In this document: positions 1-6,359 of the stretch, piece by piece
How the letters are laid out: every line of letters starts with the position of its first letter
Position numbering within the stretch: the stretch's first letter is position 1
Assembly (NCBI GenBank): GCA_035309005.1
Contig: DATGFP010000164.1
Location: 1 to 14,353, forward strand
DNA: 14,353 nt
Direction: 5' to 3'
Source of the DNA: DATARH01 sp035309005
GTDB lineage: Bacteria; Pseudomonadota; Alphaproteobacteria; ATCC43930; CGMCC-115725
Made by a program: the position numbers and the translations under genes
Notes under the pieces: generated by a model
What the model was told of the DNA's origin: nothing
Database searches by the model: none
What the model saw: only the letters and a program-made list of their open reading frames with translations

Positions 1-76
1 TCGCCTCCAGCCGCCGGTTGCCGCCGCCCACCACCAATGCTTCGGCAAAACTCGCCGGCTTGCTCTCGCGCCGCAT
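1..76 (-). CDS. 5' end of an unidentified gene, cut by the window edge
   Basis: Reading the minus strand from an ATG at 76 gives 25 codons open to the window edge, beginning MRRESKPASFAEALVVGGG and continuing NRRLEA. The residue mix and G/C-rich third positions resemble coding sequence better than the other two frames. A purine-rich GGGGGTGG lies just upstream and could be the ribosome binding site. I do not recognise the family from so few residues. The gene would be divergent from the DsrE-type genes to the right, with the palindromic repeat at 130-206 between them. In-frame GTG codons just upstream are alternative starts. Confidence 0.35.
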   Translation of the reverse strand, partial: MRRESKPASFAEALVVGGGNRRLEA

Positions 77-129
77 CACCACCCCCAACCATGCCCCTGG
101 CCAAGTGAATCATGATCCGTCACTTATGC

Positions 130-206
130 AAAGGTCCCGCGAAAGCGGGGGTCCAGGAGCGGCCGGCACAACGCGCGCCGCCCTGGATGCCCGCGTTCGC
201 GGGCAT
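130..206. repeat. Palindromic intergenic repeat unit (REP-like)
   Basis: Two hairpins are nested inside a longer palindrome. CCCGC/GCGGG around a GAAA loop lies at 136-149. A perfect 9-bp stem (ATGCCCGCG / CGCGGGCAT, TT loop) lies at 187-206. TCCAGG (152-157) also pairs with CCTGGA (182-187), joining both into a cruciform-like fold. The same architecture recurs with different sequence at 6223-6359 and 12615-12750. Such units are common in intergenic DNA of alphaproteobacteria. The repeat can be translated in several frames, so ORFs across it are not genes. Confidence 0.75.
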
Positions 207-354
207 GACGAAAGGGAAACAAGTGTTGGCGCCGGCGCTACCAATGAGCGTCCGGGCGCGGCTTGCGGCCGGCATTGCTGAGGGTCTAGCATGCGGGGAA
301 CCGACAAGCCGCCCCGCGGGCTAGGCGGGCATAAAACATTAGAGAGGCGACAGC

Positions 355-675
355 GTGGCTCACTACCTGTTGATCGAATCGCGCGATCCGTTCGAGTCGA
401 ACGATGTCGGCTATTATTATGAGCTGGCCAAGGGGCTGGTCGATGCGGGCAACGGCGTGACGCTGCTGCTGGTCCAAAACGGTGTGCTGGCGGCGCGCCC
501 GTCGGCGCATTCCGCGGCGCTGTCGGCGCTGCGGCGGAGCGGGGTCGAGGTGCTCGCCGACGATTTCTCGCTGCGCGAGCGCGGGATCTCGACGCTCGCG
601 GACGGGGTCGCGGCGGCACCGATCGACATCGTCGTCGATCATCTCGAAGCCGGCCATAAAACCCTTTGGCATTGA
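355..675 (+). CDS. DsrE-family protein, cysteine-free subunit
   Basis: A 106-residue protein with the Rossmann-like DsrE/TusD fold pattern: a hydrophobic beta strand at the N-terminus (YLLIES), a helix over about residues 18-30 (ELAKGLVDAG), the strand VTLLLVQNGV, then a helix and a strand around GVEVLAD. It contains no cysteine, so it cannot itself carry a persulfide and is probably a structural partner. The start is GTG at 355, with AGAGAGGCGA about 6 nt upstream. It heads a row of three DsrE-like genes; the next starts 10 nt after its stop. Relatives act as subunits of sulfur-transfer complexes such as DsrEFH and TusBCD. The family is fairly clear; the exact subunit name is not. Confidence 0.75.
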   Translation: MAHYLLIESRDPFESNDVGYYYELAKGLVDAGNGVTLLLVQNGVLAARPSAHSAALSALRRSGVEVLADDFSLRERGISTLADGVAAAPIDIVVDHLEAGHKTLWH

Positions 676-685
676 GGACACGAGG

Positions 686-1096
686 ATGCCCAAAAAGACC
701 CTGACCTTCGCGCTGATGGATGCGCCCTACGAATCGGCCAATTTGACGACCGCGTTCCGCATCCTCGACGCCGCCGCCCGCCGCGGCCACGACATCAACG
801 TCTTTGCCTATGAGGGCGCCGCGGGCCTCGCGTTCGCTCGCCAGGCGCCGCACCCCAACCCGGTGCACGGCAAGAACCTCGCCGAGGAAAACCATCCCAC
901 CACCAAGGACCAGGTCGCCGCGCTGCTGGTCGAGGCGGCGAAGAATGGCGGCAAGGTCGATTGGGTGAATTGCGGAATGTGCGTCGACGAGCGCGGCGTC
1001 AACGAGTTCGTGGCGGGGACGCGGCGCGGCTCGCCGGCCGATTTCCAGGCCTTTACCGACGCCTCTTACAACACGCTCGTCATCCCGACCAAGTGA
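686..1096 (+). CDS. DsrE-family protein with CGMC motif (probable sulfur-carrying subunit)
   Basis: A 136-residue protein starting at ATG 686 behind ACGAGG. An upstream extension in this frame would overlap the previous gene, so the internal ATG is preferred. N-terminal KKTLTFALMDAPYES begins a DsrE-type strand-helix unit, and FRILDAAARRGHDINVFAYEG is the typical helix plus second strand (about residues 24-44). The only cysteines are Cys96 and Cys99 in NCGMCVDERG, where DsrE/TusD proteins carry their active-site cysteine; CXXC spacing may allow disulfide or metal chemistry as well as persulfide transfer. It sits between two cysteine-free DsrE-like partners, suggesting a heteromeric complex in which this subunit does the chemistry. 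The sulfur donor and acceptor are unknown; no dsrAB, hdr or tusA lies in the window. Confidence 0.8.
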   Translation: MPKKTLTFALMDAPYESANLTTAFRILDAAARRGHDINVFAYEGAAGLAFARQAPHPNPVHGKNLAEENHPTTKDQVAALLVEAAKNGGKVDWVNCGMCVDERGVNEFVAGTRRGSPADFQAFTDASYNTLVIPTK

Positions 1097-1105
1097 GGCG
1101 CTGGC

Positions 1106-1495
1106 ATGGCCAAGAGTTCGTTGAACATCGTCGAATCGGCCTATCGCGCGGTCATGGAAGAGCAGGATGACACGATCCTGTGGCTGCTTGCCGCGATGCA
1201 GGGGGCGGGCGGCGCGCACACGGTGGTGCTGCGCGGCAACGCGGTGAACTACGCGATCTCCGGCCAGGGCGCGCCGGGGCTGACGGTCGGCGAATGGAAG
1301 CAGGAGCAGGCGCCGCGGATGGACCACGACGTCGCCGACCTGATCGACAACCGCAAGATCCCGGTCTACGTCGTCGAGGAGGATCTCGCCGAGCGCGGCA
1401 TCGCCGCCGCGACGCTGGTCAGCGGCGTCAAGCTGCTGTCGCGGGCGGCGCTGCCGGCGCTCTTCGCCGATTACGAGATCGTCTCGCACTGGTAG
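1106..1495 (+). CDS. DsrE/DsrH-like protein, cysteine-free subunit
   Basis: A 129-residue protein starting at ATG 1106, 9 nt after the preceding stop, with GAGGCG upstream. It has an N-terminal helix (SAYRAVMEEQ), the strand THTVV-like segment AHTVVLRGNAV, then IPVYVVEEDLAERGI followed by LVSGVKLLSRAALPALF and the end DYEIVSHW. The pattern of an 'E-D-L-x-x-R-G-I' segment, a final helix and a closing hydrophobic strand ending in Trp resembles DsrH/TusB-type members. There is no cysteine, unlike DsrH, which usually has one. It completes the three-gene DsrE cluster. The role as a complex partner is inferred from context; a generic DsrE-family label is the safe reading. Confidence 0.7.
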   Translation: MAKSSLNIVESAYRAVMEEQDDTILWLLAAMQGAGGAHTVVLRGNAVNYAISGQGAPGLTVGEWKQEQAPRMDHDVADLIDNRKIPVYVVEEDLAERGIAAATLVSGVKLLSRAALPALFADYEIVSHW

Positions 1496-1521
1496 CGGCG
1501 CCTCGGGCGGGGCCGCGGGCG

Positions 1522-1547
1522 CTTGCTGCAAATGGGCTTTGCGCAAG
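1522..1547 (+). other. Hairpin between the DsrE cluster and glutaredoxin gene
   Basis: CTTGC-T-GCAAA (1522-1532) pairs with TTTGCGCAAG (1538-1547): a 10-bp stem with one bulged T and a TGGGC loop. It is not followed by a T-run, so it is not a textbook intrinsic terminator. It may mark the transcript boundary, slow RNA decay, or be incidental. Confidence 0.35.
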
Positions 1548-1596
1548 GGGCTGAGGTGGGCCATATGTGCCGCATCGCAAGCGGAGCGGGACGGCG

Positions 1597-1860
1597 ATGG
1601 CGCGGGTCGAGATGTATGCGACGATGTGGTGCCCCTATTGCGCGCGGGCCCGCGCGCTGCTGACCAAGAAGGGCGTCGGCTTCACCGAGATCGACCTCGA
1701 CGAGGAGCCGGGACGGCGCCCCGAGATGCTGCGACGCGCCGGCGGCCGCACCAGCGTGCCGCAGATCTTCATCGACGGCGAACATATCGGCGGCTCGGAC
1801 GAGCTGGCGGCGCTCGAGCGCGCCGGCAAGCTCGACGCCAAGCTGGGGCTCGGCGCATGA
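1597..1860 (+). CDS. grxC: Glutaredoxin 3
   Basis: An 87-residue glutaredoxin, the usual size for GrxC. The redox motif CPYC is at residues 12-15, the cis-proline loop TSVPQIF at 52-58, and the glutathione-binding GGSDEL at 65-70. It reduces protein disulfides and mixed disulfides with glutathione in the cytoplasm. ATG at 1597 is chosen because GGAGCGGGAC lies just upstream and the protein then begins at the expected first strand (ARVEMYATMWCPYC); a GTG 30 nt upstream would add a tail with no counterpart in the family. Its stop overlaps the start of the Nit-type amidase (ATGA at 1857-1860), so the two are translationally coupled. Confidence 0.95.
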   Translation: MARVEMYATMWCPYCARARALLTKKGVGFTEIDLDEEPGRRPEMLRRAGGRTSVPQIFIDGEHIGGSDELAALERAGKLDAKLGLGA

Positions 1861-2732
1861 CCGCTCCCTTTACCGCTGCCTGCATCCAGTTCACCGCCGG
1901 CCCCGACCCCGAGCCTAATTTGCGCCACGCGAGCGATCTCGTGCGCCGGGCGCGCGACGCCGGGGCCGAGTTCATCATGACGCCGGAGGTCAGCAACTTT
2001 ATCGAAAGCGGCCAGCGGCGGCGCGACAAGGCGAGGGCCGAGGCGGGCGACCCGTTCCTCGCCGGCATGCGCGATCTGGCGCGCGAGTTGGGTTGCTGGC
2101 TGCTCATTGGCTCCCTGGTCATCGACCCGGCCGGCGAGCCCGGCGCCGCGCCCGGCGAAGCGCGCCTCGCCAACCGCTCGTTCCTGCTCGATGCGCAAGG
2201 CGCGATCGTCGCGCGCTACGACAAGATCCACATGTTCGACATCGACTTGCCCACTGGCGAGAGCTACCGCGAGAGCAACGCCTACCGGCCCGGCGCCGCG
2301 ACAATCGTCGCCGAGACGCCGTGGGGCCGGCTCGGCATGAGCGTGTGCTACGATGTGCGCTTTCCGCTTCTCTACCGCGCGCTGGCGCAGGCCGGCGCCG
2401 ATTTTCTCGCCGTGCCGAGCGTCTTCACGGTGCCGACGGGCCGCGCGCATTGGCATGTGCTGCTGCGGGCGCGGGCGATCGAAAACGGCTGCTTCGTCTT
2501 CGCCCCGGCGCAGTGGGGCGAGCACGCCGGCGGCCGCCGGAGCTATGGCCATTCGCTGATCGTCGACCCGTGGGGCGAGGTATTGGCCGATGGCGGCGAG
2601 GCGGTCGGCATCGTCACGGCCCGGATCGACCCGGCTAAAATCGCCGAGGCGCGCCGCGCGGTGCCGTCGCTGACCCACGACCGCCCCTTCGCGCCGCCCG
2701 CGCTCGCTCCACGGCCGCTCGCCGCCGAGTGA
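1857..2732 (+). CDS. Carbon-nitrogen hydrolase, Nit type (probable deaminated-glutathione amidase)
   Basis: A 291-residue nitrilase-superfamily amidase with the complete catalytic triad: Glu44 in MTPEVSNF, Lys123 in YDKIHMFDID, and Cys164 in SVCYDVRFP. The HMFDIDLP segment and the YDVRFPLLYR stretch are typical of the Nit1/Nit2/YbeM branch, which hydrolyses deaminated glutathione or omega-amidates such as alpha-ketoglutaramate. Overlap with grxC by 4 bp supports a glutathione-linked job, namely repair of the side product made when transaminases act on glutathione. The start ATG sits in the ATGA overlap. The C-terminus ends in a Pro/Ala-rich tail after DRPFAPPALAP. Subfamily placement and substrate are inferred; the fold and triad are certain. 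Confidence 0.9.
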   Translation: MTAPFTAACIQFTAGPDPEPNLRHASDLVRRARDAGAEFIMTPEVSNFIESGQRRRDKARAEAGDPFLAGMRDLARELGCWLLIGSLVIDPAGEPGAAPGEARLANRSFLLDAQGAIVARYDKIHMFDIDLPTGESYRESNAYRPGAATIVAETPWGRLGMSVCYDVRFPLLYRALAQAGADFLAVPSVFTVPTGRAHWHVLLRARAIENGCFVFAPAQWGEHAGGRRSYGHSLIVDPWGEVLADGGEAVGIVTARIDPAKIAEARRAVPSLTHDRPFAPPALAPRPLAAE

Positions 2733-2741
2733 TTATGTTTG

Positions 2742-3266
2742 ATGTACGACGAGATAATCCGATGGATCACAGAGAACCACGTTGGAGATTTAGCAAGTAT
2801 ATCTGGAGTTTTCATCGCCTTAGTGGGGTTTATTGCAACTCTGTGGAATGTCCAACGCTCGCGAGAGGCAGCAGAACGAGCAGAAAGAGCGGCCAACGAT
2901 GCAAGACTAACGATCCGCTCTTACGAGACAGTCGCCGAGTTTTCTTCAGCCATCACGCTTATGGAGGAGATCAAACGCTTACAGCGCTCTCGACAATTGG
3001 AAATGTTGCCGGAGCGATACGCTGCGCTACGGAAGGCGCTAATTGGCGTCAGGAGATTGGCTCCATCAATCGACGACTCGGACGATAAAGTAATGCAAAC
3101 TGCCATCGCGACTTTGGCGACGATCGAGGACACGGTCGAGAGATCGCTACATGGCGGATCGCAGCCCGACTATGCTAGGTTAAATAGGCTGCTTTCTCGC
3201 GATATCGATGCTCTTCACGCGATGCTGATCGATATGAAGGTGGCCCGAGAGAGAGGCGCTCGATGA
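2742..3266 (+). CDS. Unknown membrane-anchored coiled-coil protein (first gene of AT-rich cassette)
   Basis: A 174-residue protein of no family I recognise. A short N-terminal segment (MYDEIIRWITENHVGD) is followed by one transmembrane helix at about residues 17-36 (LASISGVFIALVGFIATLWN). A charged, Ala/Arg/Glu-rich helix that could form a coiled coil spans about 38-60 (QRSREAAERAERAANDAR). The rest is mostly helical, probably in the cytoplasm. G+C is clearly lower than in neighbours (for example 29 of 60 in 2941-3000) and the codons are mixed. ATG 2742 lies 9 nt after the amidase stop with no good Shine-Dalgarno, so it may be translated by reinitiation. It overlaps the next gene by ATGA. Membrane tether or effector roles are possible but unproven. 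Confidence 0.75.
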   Translation: MYDEIIRWITENHVGDLASISGVFIALVGFIATLWNVQRSREAAERAERAANDARLTIRSYETVAEFSSAITLMEEIKRLQRSRQLEMLPERYAALRKALIGVRRLAPSIDDSDDKVMQTAIATLATIEDTVERSLHGGSQPDYARLNRLLSRDIDALHAMLIDMKVARERGAR

Positions 3267-3628
3267 TTGATAAATATGTACAAATCCTAAATGGGCTGAT
3301 GGAGCGGACAGACAAGGGAGATCTAGATTGGACCGAGACTGCCAACAAATCTGCATTCCTTGTGTCTTTCCCAAATTATTCTATAATATTTTCTGAGGAA
3401 CAGAGCCAATCAGGAGATTTGCCGGATTATTTGATCTCGATCAAAAATTCTGAAGGTAGGACTGTCGATAGCTTCTCAGATGTGGATTTATTGTCAGCTG
3501 AACCTGGCAGGAAATATTTCGAGACCATGAGAGATTTTTTTAATAAAGTACGACGAAAGGCACTGAGGGTCGACGAAGCGCTGGATGATATTTTGAGTCA
3601 TCTAGGCGAGCGTTCCAAAAGATCTTAG
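3263..3628 (+). CDS. Unknown small soluble protein (second gene of AT-rich cassette)
   Basis: A 121-residue protein. The N-terminal half has a helix (DKYVQILNGLMERTDKGDLDW), then alternating hydrophobic strands (AFLVSFPNYSIIFSEE; YLISIKNSEGRTVDSF). The C-terminus is a basic then acidic helix pair (FFNKVRRKALRVDEALDDIL, about residues 92-111). I recall the general layout (Trp-centred start, a beta sheet with an 'I-x-N-x-x-G' strand, an RRKAL-type helix) from uncharacterised accessory proteins, but cannot name the family. G+C is 68 of 180 in 3361-3540, far below the surroundings. The ATGA overlap means production is coupled to the membrane protein upstream, so the two products probably act together. 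Confidence 0.75.
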   Translation: MIDKYVQILNGLMERTDKGDLDWTETANKSAFLVSFPNYSIIFSEEQSQSGDLPDYLISIKNSEGRTVDSFSDVDLLSAEPGRKYFETMRDFFNKVRRKALRVDEALDDILSHLGERSKRS

Positions 3629-3713
3629 GAAATCTAGATAGATTAGAAGCATTTAGCGAACCTTGAATGGAGCTGCGCGCTCGCGTAGCAGCCCGAAGTT
3701 ATGGAGGACCCCG

Positions 3714-5063
3714 ATGGACGGCACCACTGAGCTGCTCGAAAGCGACCGGCGCTTTCTGGTCCACCCGCTGCACCACCCCGAGGAGCACAAGGCGCCCTTG
3801 CTGGTCGACGAGGGCAGGGGGGCGATGCTGCACCTCTCCGACGGGCGCCGGGTGATCGACGGCTTGGCCGGGCTGTGGAATGTCAATGTCGGGCACGGCC
3901 GCGGCGAATTGGCCGATGCGGCGGCCGGGCAGATGCGCAAGATCGCTTACGCCTCGGCCTATGTCGGCGCGACCAACGCGCCGGCCGTCCACCTCGCCGA
4001 GAAGATCGTCGGGCACGCCTATCCGTCGAGTTCGGGGGTCTATTACACGACCGCCGGCGCCGAATCGAACGAGTCGGCGTTCAAGACCGCGCGCTTCTAC
4101 TGGAAGGTCAAGGACAAGCCCAACAAAACCAAGATCATCTCGCGCATCCACGCCTATCACGGCGTGACGATGGCGGCGATGAGCGCGACCGGCATGGCGG
4201 TCTACCACAAGATGTTCGGGCCGCTGGTGCCGGGCTTCATCCAGGTCGCGGCGCCCTACGCCTATCGCTGGCAGGGCAACGAGGAGCCGGGCGAGGGCGC
4301 CGCCGCGGCGGTCGAAGCGGCGATCCTGGCCGAAGGGCCGGACACGGTGGCGGCGGTCATCTGTGAGCCGGTGATGGGCGCCGGCGGCGTCATCGTGCCG
4401 CCCGACAGCTATTTCCCGAAGCTGCGCGAGATCTGCGACAAGTACGAGGTGCTGCTGATCGCCGACGAGGTCATCACCGGCTTCGGCCGCACCGGACGCT
4501 GGTTCGCGCTCGGGCATTGGGGGGTCGAGCCCGATATCGTCTCGTTCGCCAAGGGGGTGACGAGCGGCTATCTGCCGCTGGGCGGCATCATCCTGTCCGA
4601 GCGGGTGCACGACGCGATCCTCGAGGCGCCGATGGACCGTCGCTACATGCACGCCGCGACCTATAGCGGCCATCCGGTGTGCTGCGCGGTCGGGTTGCGC
4701 AACGTGCAGATCATCGAGGACGAAAACCTCGTCGAGCGTTCGGGCGTGGCGGGCAGGCGGCTCCTCGCCGCCCTCGAAGAACTCTACAACCTGCCCAATG
4801 TCGGTGAGGTGCGCGGCCTCGGGCTGATGTGCGGCGTCGAACTGGTGGCCGACAAGAGCACCAAGGCGCCGGCCTTGGGGCTCGGCGTCAAGATCGCCCG
4901 CGAGGCGATGGCGCGGGGGCTTTTGGTGCGCGCGCGGCCGGGCAGCGCCGATCCGCAGATGGGCGATACGCTGTGCCTCTCGCCGCCGCTGTCGACCCCG
5001 GCCGAGGTGCTCGACAAGATCCCGCAGATCCTGCGCGAAGCGATCATCGCCGCGACGCGCTAG
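3714..5063 (+). CDS. Class III PLP-dependent aminotransferase (omega-amino acid:pyruvate type)
   Basis: A 449-residue class III transaminase. The PLP Schiff-base lysine is Lys280 in SFAKGVTSGY, and the aspartate that pairs with the pyridine nitrogen is Asp251 in IADEVITGFGRTG. The phosphate-binding TTAGAESNE (112-120), the ring-stacking YHG (148-150) and the CEPVMGAGG segment (217-225) are intact. Family members move amino groups from beta-alanine, taurine, polyamine-derived or aromatic amines to pyruvate. ATG 3714 is chosen for its GGAGG 6 nt upstream; further upstream lies the AT-rich cassette. The Gfo/Idh oxidoreductase starts 3 nt after its stop, suggesting one catabolic operon. The precise amine is not deducible. 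Confidence 0.93.
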   Translation: MDGTTELLESDRRFLVHPLHHPEEHKAPLLVDEGRGAMLHLSDGRRVIDGLAGLWNVNVGHGRGELADAAAGQMRKIAYASAYVGATNAPAVHLAEKIVGHAYPSSSGVYYTTAGAESNESAFKTARFYWKVKDKPNKTKIISRIHAYHGVTMAAMSATGMAVYHKMFGPLVPGFIQVAAPYAYRWQGNEEPGEGAAAAVEAAILAEGPDTVAAVICEPVMGAGGVIVPPDSYFPKLREICDKYEVLLIADEVITGFGRTGRWFALGHWGVEPDIVSFAKGVTSGYLPLGGIILSERVHDAILEAPMDRRYMHAATYSGHPVCCAVGLRNVQIIEDENLVERSGVAGRRLLAALEELYNLPNVGEVRGLGLMCGVELVADKSTKAPALGLGVKIAREAMARGLLVRARPGSADPQMGDTLCLSPPLSTPAEVLDKIPQILREAIIAATR

Positions 5064-5066
5064 CGC

Positions 5067-6215
5067 ATGGCCATCCGCAGCATCGGCATCCTCGTCGACG
5101 GCGCGACCGGGCGGCTCGGCACGACGCAGCACCTGAAAGCGCTGCTGGCGATGCGCGAGGAGGGCGGGCTGAAGCTGGCGAATGGCGAACGGCTGCTGCC
5201 GCAGCCGGTGCTGCTCGGCCGCAATGCCGAAAAGCTGGCGGCATTGGCGCAGCGTAGCGGCGGACTGCGCTGGAGCACCGAGCGCGATGCCGCGATCGCC
5301 GATCCCGGGGTCGAGATTTATTTCGACGCCAGCGCGACCGGCGGCCGGGTCGCGCGGGCCAAGGCCGCGTTCGCCGCGGGCAAGCATGTCTATCTCGAAA
5401 AGCCGGTCGCCACGAGCCTTGCCGATGCCTTGTCGCTGGCCCGCGCCGCCGAACAGGCCGGCCGGAAGGGCGGCGTCGTGCAGGACAAGCTGTTTCTGCC
5501 CGGTCTTAAGAAGTTACGTAAGCTTTATGAGGCTAAGTTCTTCGGACAAATAATTTCTATCCGGCTCGATTTCGGCTGGTGGGTGTTCGATGGCGACCTC
5601 ACCGCGGCGCAGCGCCCGAGCTGGAACTACCGGAAGGAAGGCGGCGGCGGCCTCGTCCTCGATATGTTCGCGCATTGGCGTTACATCTTCGACCGGCTGC
5701 TGGGGCCGATCGCCGCGGTTTCGTGCCGCCACATGACGGCGCAGCCCCGGCGCATCGACGAAGCCGGCCGGCCCTACGACGTCGATGTCGAGGACCACGC
5801 CTTCGCGATCTTCGAACTGGAAGGCGGCGCGCTGGCGCAAATCGCCTCCTCCTGGGCCAGCCGGGTCAAGCGCGACGACCTGTTGCAGATCCAGGTCGAC
5901 GGCACGCTGGGTTCGGCGGTCGCCGGACTGCACCGCTGCTTCATCCAGCCGGCGGTCGCGACCCCGAAGCCGTTTTTCAGCCCCGAGCAGCCACAGGCGA
6001 TGGATTTCGACGCGCAGTGGCAGGAAATGCCCGATGTCGAGCCGTTCGAGAACGGCTACCGGGCCGGCTGGGAACTCTTCCTGCGGCACGTCGCCGAGGA
6101 GGCGCCGTTCCCGGCGCCGCTGATCGAGGGCGCCAAAAGCGTGCAGCTCGCCGAGGCCTGCCACCAAAGCCACCGCGAGCGCCGCTGGGTCGAGCTGGCC
6201 CCCCTCGGGCTGTAG
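5067..6215 (+). CDS. Gfo/Idh/MocA-family NAD(P)-dependent oxidoreductase
   Basis: A 382-residue dehydrogenase-like protein. The N-terminal dinucleotide-binding loop is VDGATGRLG (10-18), longer than the plain GxGxxG of most relatives. The family's EKP motif is at 111-113 (YLEKPVAT). The C-terminal alpha/beta sheet domain carries RPSWNYR, a glycine-rich GGGGLVLDM and HWRYIFDRL, where the catalytic histidine/aspartate usually lie. Members oxidise or reduce sugars, inositols and related polyols. It starts 3 nt after the aminotransferase stop. Codons for residues 146-164 (5502-5558) are very different from the rest of the gene, although the protein reads on smoothly (see findings). The substrate is unknown. 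Confidence 0.9.
   Translation: MAIRSIGILVDGATGRLGTTQHLKALLAMREEGGLKLANGERLLPQPVLLGRNAEKLAALAQRSGGLRWSTERDAAIADPGVEIYFDASATGGRVARAKAAFAAGKHVYLEKPVATSLADALSLARAAEQAGRKGGVVQDKLFLPGLKKLRKLYEAKFFGQIISIRLDFGWWVFDGDLTAAQRPSWNYRKEGGGGLVLDMFAHWRYIFDRLLGPIAAVSCRHMTAQPRRIDEAGRPYDVDVEDHAFAIFELEGGALAQIASSWASRVKRDDLLQIQVDGTLGSAVAGLHRCFIQPAVATPKPFFSPEQPQAMDFDAQWQEMPDVEPFENGYRAGWELFLRHVAEEAPFPAPLIEGAKSVQLAEACHQSHRERRWVELAPLGL
5502..5558 (+). other. Anomalous low-GC, rare-codon block inside the oxidoreductase gene
   Basis: Nineteen codons (residues 146-164) have only 20 G/C of 57 bases and 7 of 19 G/C-ending codons, with TTA, CGT, GGA, CAA, ATA, ATT and TCT together, in a gene otherwise almost all G/C-ending. 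It includes the palindromes CTTAAG (5505-5510), TTACGTAA (5514-5521) and AAGCTT (5520-5525). The reading frame and the family-like peptide (FFGQIISIRLDFG) are kept. Confidence 0.7.
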
Positions 6216-6222
6216 GTTTTGG

Positions 6223-6359
6223 GAGCATCATTCCCTGGGGTCGAAACATCTCCCCGTCACCCCCGCGCAAGCGGGGGGCCAGGGCAAGCGACAGGTTGGT
6301 CGCCCCTGGATTCCCGCGTGCGCGGGAATGACGATTGAATTTGGTCGGGTGACGCTCTA
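6223..6359. repeat. ~136-bp dispersed repeat, copy A
   Basis: It aligns over its whole length, with a single 1-nt indel and by eye about 85% identity, to 12615-12750. It begins GAGCATCATTCC and ends GACGCTCTA. Left end AGCATNATYCC and the reverse complement of the right end (AGCGTCACCCGA) form imperfect terminal inverted repeats, clearer in copy B. Inside are the hairpins CCCCCGC/GCGGGGG (6260-6277) and a perfect ATTCCCGCG / CGCGGGAAT stem (6310-6329). It lies between convergent genes and could act as a bidirectional terminator. Its last three bases supply the TAG stop of the minus-strand gene 6357-8063. Confidence 0.8.

Noticed and set aside
110..1564. 484-codon minus-strand open frame
   Set aside because: It lies opposite the DsrE genes, is Arg/Ala/Pro/Asp-rich with no domain, and crosses the palindromic repeat: a shadow caused by high GC.
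1539..1596. N-terminal extensions of glutaredoxin or of the amidase frame starting before 1597
   Set aside because: The extra residues are Arg/Ala-rich, match no family, and a good ribosome binding site stands before ATG 1597.
2742..3628. Classical type II toxin-antitoxin pair
   Set aside because: The first protein is 174 residues with a membrane helix and the second has no visible toxin or DNA-binding motif; a looser accessory-module reading fits better.
3699..5387. 562-codon minus-strand open frame
   Set aside because: It is the antisense of the aminotransferase, whose active-site motifs are complete; the antisense translation has no recognisable motif.
6223..6359. CRISPR array
   Set aside because: There are only single palindromic units far apart, with no regularly spaced direct repeats.
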